Positions 1-5,210 of a DNA stretch of 8,150 bases are shown one piece after another. Below the pieces are notes generated by a model that was not told the DNA's origin, did no database searches, and was given only the letters and a program-made list of their open reading frames with translations. Source of the DNA: Chloroflexota bacterium (GTDB lineage: Bacteria > Chloroflexota > Dehalococcoidia > SZUA-161). The stretch covers positions 1 to 8,150 of the forward strand of contig VGNW01000095.1 in the NCBI GenBank assembly GCA_016865955.1, written 5' to 3'. The translations under genes were made by a program, and so were the position numbers. Numbering within the stretch: position 1 is the stretch's first letter; every line of letters starts with the position of its first letter.

Positions 1-133
1 AGATTAAAAGATAACGATAAGCCTAAATTTTAGTCAACGACTCAGTTGAAAATTGAGAAACTGTGCTGAGTATCAGATTTCGTGAACTTAATCAGAGGTT
101 TCTTAGTTGACCTGAACATGATAATACTTCTCC

Positions 134-154
134 AGGGAAGAGATATCCCTTTTT
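134..154 (+). terminator. Weak terminator-like hairpin with T-run
   Basis: AGGGA (134-138) pairs with TCCCT (146-150) across a 7-base loop, and the stem runs directly into a five-T tract (150-154). The stem has only 5 bp, so this is weak. If real, it would end a transcript entering from the left edge. Confidence 0.25.
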
Positions 155-228
155 AATATTATACACCACCAGACCATGCCACAGGGTGGCTCGATAGTAC
201 TGTAAGAGGTAGGACTTGAGTCTCGTTG

Positions 229-257
229 TTGACCGCCTGGAGTTCTAATAGTAGAAT
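229..257 (+). promoter_or_regulatory. Sigma70-like promoter of the dehydrogenase gene
   Basis: TTGACC (229-234) and TAGAAT (252-257) are separated by 17 bases. Each hexamer differs from the consensus at one position. Transcription would start near 264, giving a leader of about 50 nt before the ATG at 317, which carries AAGGGAG at 305-311. Confidence 0.55.
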
Positions 258-316
258 TCGAGCAGGTATTTGTCAAGTTATCTTATGTCTATCAAACCTA
301 TCACAAGGGAGTTACT

Positions 317-1105
317 ATGAATATAAAAGGCAAAATAGCTATCGTAACCGGCGCTGGCAGCGGCATCGGCAGGGAGACCGCTATCGAACTGGCAAGACAC
401 GGCTGCCTTCCTATACTGGTGGATATCGACGAAGACAGGCTCAAAGAGGCGCTTGTGGAGGTGCTCAAACACGCCCCCGATGCTACAGGAGAACTGTGCG
501 ATATCAGCAAAGACACTCAGGTCAGACAGGTAGTCCAGAAAACAACCGAGCGCTACGGCAGGATAGACATACTGGTAAATAACGCCGGTATTATGATTGT
601 GAAATTGCTCGACGAGCTATCCGCCGATGAGTTCAATAAACAGATGTCAGTCAACTTCCAGGGCGGAGTAAACTTCATCCTGGCTGTCGCTCCTATCATG
701 AAGAAGCAGGGCAAGGGAGTGATAATAAATGTGGCTTCAGTCGGCGGCAGGCTTGTTGTTCCCGGTACTGCCGCATACGCAGCAAGCAAGGCAGCCTTCC
801 ATGCCTTCTCAGAATCGTTGTACTACGAACTGAAGGACAGCGGCATCCATGTGGGCATAGTATTGCCCGGGGGCACGCGCACGGGGATTTTCGACAGCAC
901 TAACACTAAATTGGGGAAATACTACCAGAGCCAGTGCAAAACGCCGCCTGCGAAAGCTGCCAAAGCCATCAGGCAGGCTATTGAAAAAGAGCGCTTTGTG
1001 ACCGTCACGCCGTCCAGCTACAAGCTGCTCATTGAGTTTCACGACTTCTTCCCCGGTTTCTTCAGCAAGCAGCTTCTGAGGAGACTGCGACCGTACTTCA
1101 AATAG
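317..1105 (+). CDS. Short-chain dehydrogenase/reductase (SDR), classical type
   Basis: A 262-residue NAD(P)-dependent oxidoreductase of unknown substrate, probably cytoplasmic. The length is typical of classical SDRs. Visible motifs: the Rossmann glycine motif TGAGSGIG at residues 11-18, Asp36 at the end of the second strand (in this family favouring NAD(H) over NADP(H)), NNAG at 88-91, and the catalytic set Asn113, Ser141, Tyr154 and Lys158 (YAASK). LPGG at 183-186 replaces the more usual PG motif after strand 6. The C-terminus is aromatic and basic (FFSKQLLRRLRPYFK), perhaps for membrane or partner contact. The start is supported by AAGGGAG five bases upstream. The gene has its own promoter and converges on the LysR gene with a 4-bp gap, so it is probably not part of the selenium operon. 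Substrate cannot be told from sequence. Confidence 0.93.
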   Translation: MNIKGKIAIVTGAGSGIGRETAIELARHGCLPILVDIDEDRLKEALVEVLKHAPDATGELCDISKDTQVRQVVQKTTERYGRIDILVNNAGIMIVKLLDELSADEFNKQMSVNFQGGVNFILAVAPIMKKQGKGVIINVASVGGRLVVPGTAAYAASKAAFHAFSESLYYELKDSGIHVGIVLPGGTRTGIFDSTNTKLGKYYQSQCKTPPAKAAKAIRQAIEKERFVTVTPSSYKLLIEFHDFFPGFFSKQLLRRLRPYFK

Positions 1106-1109
1106 TGAC

Positions 1110-2003
1110 TCACGAAGCTTTCGCCTGAACAAAGTCGATGAACTCGCTGAGGAGGCGGGAGACTACCCTCTCCTTCCGATAAACGCAGTAGAAATCGCGC
1201 TTCAGTTTTATGCTTTCCACCGCGACCCGCTTGACCAGTCCCAGGGCAAGGCTCTTCTTAATCGCCAGATTGGAAACAAAGGCTATGCCCAGTCCCGACT
1301 CTACCGCCGTGACCACAGACTGGCTCGTGCCCAGTACCAGACAGGGAGACCACTTCGCTATATCGAGCCCGGCTCTGGCTAACAGCGACTTGACGTTGCG
1401 CTGCGTCCCCGAGGTCTCCTCGCGGAATATAAGCGGCTCCCCTTCCAGTTCCAGCGGGGATACCTTCTTTCTCCCGGCAAAGGGATGTCCGGGGAACACA
1501 ATGAGCACAATCTCATCTTCTGCTATCTTGAAGTAGTGAAGCTCCTTGCCCTCCGGCGCAATGCCGCAGAACCCCACATCGTAATCACCACCCTGTACAC
1601 GCGCAATTACAGTAAGAGAGTCGGAGACCTCAACGCGCGAACATACAGAAGAGTGCAATGCCCTGAATTCCCCCAGAATAGGCGGCAGCAGCACCTCCCC
1701 CGGAATGGTGCTGGCAGCGATTACAATGTCGCCTGTAATCTCCTCGCGCACCTGATCGAGGTCGCGTCTGAGACGGGAGTCTTCCTTCTCCACAGCTTCT
1801 GCGAAACGGAGCAGGCGCTTGCCGGCATCCGTAAGGGCGATTTTCTTCTGTCCCCTGTCTATCAGGCGAACGCCGAGGTCCCTCTCCAGTTTTTGAATCT
1901 GAAACGATACGGCAGGCTGACTGATGGACAGCTTCTTCGCCACTTCAGAGAAGCTGCCCAGCCTGACCACTTCAAGAAAGGTCTTTAAATACTCGATATT
2001 CAT
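1110..2003 (-). CDS. LysR-family regulator, probably selenium-metabolism associated
   Basis: A 297-residue LysR-type transcription factor. The N-terminal winged helix-turn-helix covers about residues 1-60 (recognition region SISQPAVSFQIQKLE, 26-40). A linker helix covers about 61-90, and a periplasmic-binding-protein-like effector domain runs from GDIVIAAS (91-98) to the end. I chose ATG at 2003 over an in-frame GTG at 2015, because the GTG codon sits inside the GTGGGG purine tract that works as ribosome binding site for the ATG. It is divergent from yedE, with a perfect inverted repeat between them, the usual arrangement for a LysR protein controlling its neighbour and itself. A named family of selenium-metabolism-associated LysR regulators occurs beside yedE and selD, and this gene fits it by context. 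The effector is unknown; a selenium or sulfur compound is an inference. Confidence 0.9.
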   Translation of the reverse strand: MNIEYLKTFLEVVRLGSFSEVAKKLSISQPAVSFQIQKLERDLGVRLIDRGQKKIALTDAGKRLLRFAEAVEKEDSRLRRDLDQVREEITGDIVIAASTIPGEVLLPPILGEFRALHSSVCSRVEVSDSLTVIARVQGGDYDVGFCGIAPEGKELHYFKIAEDEIVLIVFPGHPFAGRKKVSPLELEGEPLIFREETSGTQRNVKSLLARAGLDIAKWSPCLVLGTSQSVVTAVESGLGIAFVSNLAIKKSLALGLVKRVAVESIKLKRDFYCVYRKERVVSRLLSEFIDFVQAKAS

Positions 2004-2017
2004 GTTCAACCCCACTA

Positions 2018-2023
2018 ATTATA
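2018..2023 (-). promoter_or_regulatory. Possible -10 box for the LysR gene
   Basis: The minus strand reads TATAAT here, a perfect -10, but no good -35 sits 16-18 bases upstream. The predicted start near 2011 would leave only about 8 nt of leader before the ATG at 2003. It overlaps the left arm of the inverted repeat, so regulator bound there could block its own transcription. Weak on its own. Confidence 0.25.
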
Positions 2024-2057
2024 AGTAAATTTTATCTTGCAGAGAAATGTTACTTAT
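2021..2057. promoter_or_regulatory. Candidate LysR operator: ATAAGTAA-N21-TTACTTAT
   Basis: ATAAGTAA (2021-2028) and TTACTTAT (2050-2057) are perfect 8-bp inverted repeats with centres 29 bp apart, close to three helical turns. After one mismatched base on each side, a further AT/AT pair extends the symmetry outward. The repeat lies between the divergent lysR and yedE starts. The right arm falls between the proposed -35 and -10 of yedE. LysR proteins commonly bind such separated dyads as tetramers. Assignment to this regulator is by position only. Confidence 0.5.
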
Positions 2058-2065
2058 GATACAAT
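2037..2065 (+). promoter_or_regulatory. Candidate promoter of the selenium operon
   Basis: TTGCAG (2037-2042) and TACAAT (2060-2065) are separated by 17 bases. The -10 is one base off consensus. The -35 keeps only the TTG, as expected for an activator-dependent promoter. The arm of the inverted repeat at 2050-2057 sits inside the spacer. Transcription would start near 2072, giving a yedE leader of about 125 nt. Confidence 0.35.
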
Positions 2066-2116
2066 CGGCTCTGGTAATTTTATAGCATGAAAGCTGGTTA
2101 AGCAACATTTACTGTC

Positions 2117-2126
2117 AAAGGAGGGG
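2117..2126 (+). promoter_or_regulatory. Strong Shine-Dalgarno-like tract without an obvious gene
   Basis: AAAGGAGGGG is as good a ribosome binding site as any in the window, but it has no conventional ORF. The only start codon at suitable distance is TTG (2135-2137), immediately followed by TAG, a start-stop pair. A second frame stays open from about 2128 to TAA at 2176-2178, just before the yedE ribosome site, but lacks a standard start near this tract. It may be a ribosome standby or leader element in the yedE 5' UTR, or chance. Confidence 0.25.
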
Positions 2127-2183
2127 TATAGAAGTTGTAGACCCATATAGATTGCCTTGTTCAGGTAATTACATTTAAAGTGA

Positions 2184-2191
2184 AAGGAGAG
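2184..2191 (+). promoter_or_regulatory. Ribosome binding site that sets a TTG start for yedE
   Basis: The bases AAGGAGAG lie six bases before TTG at 2198. An in-frame GTG at 2180 would place this site inside the coding region and leave that GTG without its own well-spaced site, so TTG 2198 is the better start. Confidence 0.6.
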
Positions 2192-2197
2192 CAAAAC

Positions 2198-3256
2198 TTG
2201 CGCCGATTACTGACGCGTAAAACACTGATTATCGCAGCCGGACTAATCTTCGGAGTCCTTGCCGCCATGCTGGTAAATTGGGGCAACCCCTCCAACATGG
2301 GTTTCTGTACCGCCTGCTTCCTCCGCGACATCGCAGGGTCGCTTGGCCTTCAAATTACTGGGCCGCAGTACATTCGCCCTGAAATCCTGGGCCTAGTTCT
2401 GGGAGCGTTCGTCGCCGCCTTCACCTTCCGAGAGTTCCGGGCAAGGGGCGGCTCTTCGCCGCTGCTCCGCTTCCTGCTGGGCGCTTTCATGATGATCGGG
2501 GCGCTGGTCTTTTTAGGCTGCACCGTGCGCGCACCCCTGCGGCTTGCCGGAGGCGACCTCAACGCCATCACCGGCATCGCCGGAATTATATTGGGTGTAA
2601 TCATCGGAATCGTCTTCCTGAGGGGTGGCTTCAATCTGGGTCGTGCCGCCAGACTGCCCGCCGCAGCAGGTTGGGTGATGCCGGCAGCGATACTGGGGGT
2701 GCTGCTTCTGGCTATCTTCGTGCCCGGTTTCATCTTCAAGAGCCAAAGCGGCCCGGGCTTCTTGCACGCCGCATTGTGGATTTCCATCGTAGTTGGTTTA
2801 GTGGTCGGTGTGCTGGCTCAGCGCACCCGGATGTGCTTTGCCGGCGGGTGGCGCGACCTCATCATGGTCAGGGATACGTATCTCTTCAGCGGCATCGCTG
2901 CCTTCTTTGTCGCCGCTTTGATTACCAACTACGCACTGGGCTATGTGCACTGGGGTTTCGAAGGACAACCCATAGCCCACACCAATCACCTGTGGAATTT
3001 CTTCAGCATGTCGCTGGTCGGGCTGGCAGCCACCCTGCTCGGCGGCTGTCCCCTGCGCCAGACCATTCTATCGGGAGAAGGCGATACCGATGCCGGAGTA
3101 ACATTCCTGGGCATGCTGGTAGGCGCTGCCTTCGCCCATAACTTCCTTCTGGCTGCAAGCGCCAAGGGAATAGGTGCCAACAGCGAGATCGCTATTATTT
3201 TAGGATTAGCCTTTTGTTTGATAATCGGCTTTATGATGAAAGATAAGACAGCATGA
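2198..3256 (+). CDS. yedE: YedE-type selenium-associated membrane transporter
   Basis: A 352-residue integral membrane protein of the YeeE/YedE family, in the selenium-linked YedE group that is thought to import a selenium species. It is strongly hydrophobic, with roughly nine or ten membrane segments (for example about residues 8-26, 63-77, 92-108, 125-142, 160-178, 190-207, 229-247, 268-283, 300-318 and 331-347). Family cysteine motifs are present in two related halves: GFCTACFLRD (35-44), GCTVRAPLR (107-115), QRTRMCFAGGWRD (208-220) and GGCPLRQ (282-288). Such cysteines line the conduction path in the related thiosulfate transporter YeeE. It is the first gene of the operon, divergent from the LysR gene. 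An upstream GTG at 2180 would add six residues, but the ribosome site favours TTG. Transport of selenium rather than a sulfur compound rests on the neighbours, selD above all. Confidence 0.88.
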   Translation: MRRLLTRKTLIIAAGLIFGVLAAMLVNWGNPSNMGFCTACFLRDIAGSLGLQITGPQYIRPEILGLVLGAFVAAFTFREFRARGGSSPLLRFLLGAFMMIGALVFLGCTVRAPLRLAGGDLNAITGIAGIILGVIIGIVFLRGGFNLGRAARLPAAAGWVMPAAILGVLLLAIFVPGFIFKSQSGPGFLHAALWISIVVGLVVGVLAQRTRMCFAGGWRDLIMVRDTYLFSGIAAFFVAALITNYALGYVHWGFEGQPIAHTNHLWNFFSMSLVGLAATLLGGCPLRQTILSGEGDTDAGVTFLGMLVGAAFAHNFLLAASAKGIGANSEIAIILGLAFCLIIGFMMKDKTA

Positions 3257-3259
3257 TTG

Positions 3260-3318
3260 TAGCATTCAGCTTTCAGCCCTCAGTGTATTGTAAACTGAAT
3301 GCTGACTGCTGAACGCTA
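3260..3318. repeat. Inverted TCAGC-rich repeat in the yedE-DUF3343 gap
   Basis: AGCATTCAG (3261-3269) is perfectly complementary to CTGAATGCT (3295-3303). A larger pairing TAGCATTCAGC (3260-3270) with GCTGAACGCTA (3308-3318) has one mismatch, so two alternative hairpins compete. The unit TCAG recurs inside the left arm. No T-run follows, so this is not a standard terminator. It may be a mobile palindromic repeat or an RNA-stability element between operon genes. Confidence 0.55.
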
Positions 3319-3344
3319 CGTGCTCTTGTGTGATTGGAGTTAAG

Positions 3345-3884
3345 ATGCCATTATTCGGCAAGAAAAAGCCTTCTTTCGAGGGCGGCGGCCTGGTGCTGTT
3401 CCTGGATGTCCATGACGCCATGCACGCCGAAAAGGTGCTCAAGGCAGCGGACTACGCTGTGAAGCTGGTGGCGCCACCTCCTGAATTGAGACGCGGCTGC
3501 GATCTGGCAGTGGAGATAAATCTGGTGGAGCAGCCCGGCATCGAGCGTGTGCTCCACGAAAAGGATGTGCCTTTTGTCAGTGTCAGCCCAATAAAGCCGG
3601 GTACCTCGGGGATTCTAGAGATCGTCAAGGTTACCGACTTCGGCGACTGGCTCATGGTCAAAGCAGCCAATATGAAGCTCTCCTTCGAGAAGAAGAGCGG
3701 CATCATCGTGAACACCTCGGGCGGCGGCTGCCCCGATATACCCTACCTTCACGCCGAGATGATCGGCAAACGACTGGACGAAGCTCCCAGACCGAGAGAC
3801 CTCGGATTCACGCTCTGCGCCTTGATGCTGGACCGGGCGCTCGATGAATCGCTGGCGCTGTGGCGGGGAGGTATCAAGACATGA
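3345..3884 (+). CDS. DUF3343-like putative Se/S carrier with an unknown C-terminal domain
   Basis: A 179-residue soluble protein. Residues about 14-80 resemble DUF3343 (putative Se/S carrier-like): a strand GLVLFLDVHDAMHAEKVLK, then PPPELRRGCDLAVEI with Cys52 at the place of the conserved family cysteine. DUF3343 proteins are usually near 80 residues and neighbour yedF or selD. Here about 100 extra residues follow, with the motif SGGGCPDIPYL (125-135, Cys129) and a helical tail containing Cys158, which I do not recognise. ATG 3345 is preferred to GTG 3330 because GGAG at 3336-3339 is well spaced for it. The stop overlaps the next ATG (ATGA), so the two proteins are translationally coupled and may form a complex. 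The carrier role is inference from family and context. Confidence 0.75.
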   Translation: MPLFGKKKPSFEGGGLVLFLDVHDAMHAEKVLKAADYAVKLVAPPPELRRGCDLAVEINLVEQPGIERVLHEKDVPFVSVSPIKPGTSGILEIVKVTDFGDWLMVKAANMKLSFEKKSGIIVNTSGGGCPDIPYLHAEMIGKRLDEAPRPRDLGFTLCALMLDRALDESLALWRGGIKT

Positions 3885-4765
3885 TGCTTATCGCAGGTAC
3901 GATACCGAGCAAAGCCCTGCCCCTCACCACAGGAAAGGCTGTCATCGACGGAGACTCACTGATGGTCAACGGGCATCGCATACCCTGCACTCAGGGCACC
4001 TCAGCTATGGTGAGCGCTGCCCTGCAGACGACGGAGTACCTGAAGGTGGAAGCCCCGCAGGTTCTTCTCGTAGGTGACACAGGCAAGGGCAACGGCAGCC
4101 GTCAGATGTACGAATACCTTATTGAAAATGTGCAAAAACTGACGCCTGAGGTGCTGGCTCTGCACTACTGCCTGCCCGATATGGCGCTGACACGCCGTCT
4201 CTGCGAAGCAGTCAAGAAATGCGCTAAAAGACCTTTCATGATTGCCGACGCCGCCTCGATGTACGCCGCCAAGGCGGCAGGTCTGGCGCCGGAGTTCGAT
4301 ATCTTCACGCCCGATGCCACGGAGATGGCTTTCCTCGCCGACCGCGAGGCGACCCATCCCGCCTACATCGCCCGACACCTTTTCGATATCGATGTGAAGC
4401 AGACGCCAAAGCTGGTCGCAACCGCTTACCAGTATAAAAACGCAGCGAAGTTGCTGCTGGTCAAAGGCGCCACCGACTATATAGTCCGCAACGGCGAGAT
4501 TCTGGCAACCGTTTCCGAGCCTGACGTGCCTATGCTGGAACCTATCGGAGGCACAGGCGATACCATAACCGGCATGGTCTCCGCCTTCGTCCACGCGGGT
4601 CTGGAGCCGCACGAGGCAGCCATCATAGCCGCCAGAGCCAACCGCACAGCGGGAAAACTGGCACAGGCGACCCCTGCCACCAGGGTCTGGCAGATAATCC
4701 ATCAGTTCCCCGCCGTATTCAAAGAGAACCTTTGTCAGTGGAGCGGAGTCTGTATTAATCCGTAG
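3881..4765 (+). CDS. YjeF-C-like ribokinase-fold protein in the selenium operon
   Basis: A 294-residue protein resembling the C-terminal ADP/ATP-dependent NAD(P)H-hydrate dehydratase domain of YjeF within the ribokinase superfamily. Visible matches: VLLVGDTGKGNG (61-72) in the early glycine-rich strand, FMIADAAS (119-126) like the VlDAD motif, DIFTPDATEM (140-149) like the TPHxxE motif, LLLVKGATD (191-199) like the LKG strand, and the anion-hole/catalytic motif GGTGDTITG (223-231) with Asp227 as probable base. It ends in an unusual CQWSGVC segment (Cys285 and Cys291). The YjeF N-terminal epimerase domain is absent. ATG 3881 overlaps the previous stop by ATGA, and GGGGAGG at 3864-3870 lies upstream; GTG 3860 is less likely. 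True NAD(P)H-hydrate repair would not need this location, so a different substrate in selenium metabolism is possible but unproven. Confidence 0.72.
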   Translation: MMLIAGTIPSKALPLTTGKAVIDGDSLMVNGHRIPCTQGTSAMVSAALQTTEYLKVEAPQVLLVGDTGKGNGSRQMYEYLIENVQKLTPEVLALHYCLPDMALTRRLCEAVKKCAKRPFMIADAASMYAAKAAGLAPEFDIFTPDATEMAFLADREATHPAYIARHLFDIDVKQTPKLVATAYQYKNAAKLLLVKGATDYIVRNGEILATVSEPDVPMLEPIGGTGDTITGMVSAFVHAGLEPHEAAIIAARANRTAGKLAQATPATRVWQIIHQFPAVFKENLCQWSGVCINP

Positions 4766-4769
4766 AATT

Positions 4770-4795
4770 GTAGGGGCACAGCGGGCTGTGCCCAC
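4770..4795. repeat. GTAGGGGC palindromic repeat (GCACAGC arm type)
   Basis: After the head GTAG, GGGCACAGC (4774-4782) pairs with GCTGTGCCC (4785-4793), 9 bp around a GG centre. It is the first of three such units packed between the kinase-like gene and the TusA-like gene, and has the same arms as the unit at 7775-7802. Confidence 0.75.
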
Positions 4796-4801
4796 AAACC
4801 C

Positions 4802-4824
4802 GTAGGGGCGAGGTCTCCTCGCCC
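4802..4824. repeat. GTAGGGGC palindromic repeat (GCGAGG arm type)
   Basis: GTAG, then GGGCGAGG (4806-4813), loop TCT, and CCTCGCCC (4817-4824). The head matches its neighbours but the arm differs, and both strands of the stem change together. The same GCGAGG/CCTCGC arms recur without the head at 5160-5174 and 6288-6304. Confidence 0.75.
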
Positions 4825-4836
4825 AATGAGCAAACC

Positions 4837-4860
4837 GTAGGGGCGACCTGCCGGTCGCCC
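4837..4860. repeat. GTAGGGGC palindromic repeat (GCGACC arm type)
   Basis: GTAG, then GGGCGACC (4841-4848), loop TGCC, and GGTCGCCC (4853-4860). It ends 29 bases before the TusA-like start and 16 bases before that gene's ribosome site, so in mRNA the hairpin is close to the translation start. Confidence 0.75.
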
Positions 4861-4889
4861 GATTGGAATTACAAAAAGAGGTAAGAAAG

Positions 4890-5108
4890 ATGATTGAAGT
4901 CGATGTTCGGGGTTATTCCTGCCCTATCCCCGTGGTCAGGACCAAGAAAGCTATCGAGGAGCATCCCAAGGAATCGATAACGGTACTCGTCGAGACCGCC
5001 ACCTCTAAAGAGAACGTATCACGCCTGGCTCAGGGCAAGGGGTATTCCGTTAAGGTCGAAGAGGCTAAAGACGGTTTCAAGCTGGTGCTGAACCCATCGC
5101 AGAAATGA
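4890..5108 (+). CDS. TusA/SirA-family sulfur or selenium carrier (stand-alone YedF-N type)
   Basis: A 72-residue single-domain TusA fold protein. It begins MIEVDVRGYSCPIPVV, with the family CPxP motif and the carrier Cys11. A typical helix and strands follow, including the segment ending VEEAKDGFKLVL. TusA passes sulfur as a persulfide. In selenium loci the related YedF protein carries this domain fused to a DsrE-like C-terminal domain, which is absent here. ATG 4890 is preferred to an in-frame TTG at 4863 because AGAGGT (4877-4882) lies seven bases upstream and the shorter form matches the family length. It is followed by selD after about 100 bases. A role in delivering selenium to SelD is inferred from position; a plain sulfur-relay role cannot be ruled out. 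Confidence 0.88.
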   Translation: MIEVDVRGYSCPIPVVRTKKAIEEHPKESITVLVETATSKENVSRLAQGKGYSVKVEEAKDGFKLVLNPSQK

Positions 5109-5125
5109 AAACTGCAAAATGAAAA
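5103..5125 (+). repeat. Short direct repeat at the TusA-like stop codon
   Basis: AAATGAAAA occurs at 5103-5111 and 5117-5125, and a third related GAAAA follows. The first copy contains the TusA-like stop (TGA, 5106-5108). It is a small A-rich repeat with no evident function, perhaps slippage-derived. Confidence 0.4.
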
Positions 5126-5159
5126 TTGAAAAGTGTAGTATACTGATAGCTGCACGAGG

Positions 5160-5174
5160 GCGAGGGCACCTCGC
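5160..5174. repeat. Headless GCGAGG/CCTCGC hairpin upstream of selD
   Basis: GCGAGG (5160-5165), loop GCA, CCTCGC (5169-5174). The arms equal those of the unit at 4802-4824 but the GTAGGG head is missing. It lies about 37 bases before the selD start. Confidence 0.55.
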
Positions 5175-5210
5175 ACCTGCATTTCACAAATACGAAGGAT
5201 GGTGAACCGG

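Larger units (their letters stand above)
1..316. other. Gene-free leader region upstream of the dehydrogenase
   Basis: No reading frame of convincing length or composition runs through this AT-rich stretch, and all three forward frames hit stops within the first 35 bases. It holds a weak terminator-like hairpin (134-154) and a sigma70-like promoter (229-257) feeding the dehydrogenase at 317. A Shine-Dalgarno AAGGGAG lies at 305-311. I see no tRNA, riboswitch or CRISPR signature. Confidence 0.6.

Noticed and set aside
1485..1988. 167-codon plus-strand frame antisense to the LysR gene
   Set aside because: The minus strand encodes an unmistakable LysR protein; the antisense frame has no recognisable motif.
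2003..2015. GTG 2015 as the LysR start
   Set aside because: The GTGGGG there is better read as the ribosome binding site for ATG 2003, and LysR proteins typically begin close to this point (MNIEYLKTF).
4001..4795. 264-codon open frame on the minus strand
   Set aside because: It lies opposite the kinase-like gene, has no family motifs or ribosome site, and runs into a repeat; the plus-strand frame carries clear ribokinase motifs.
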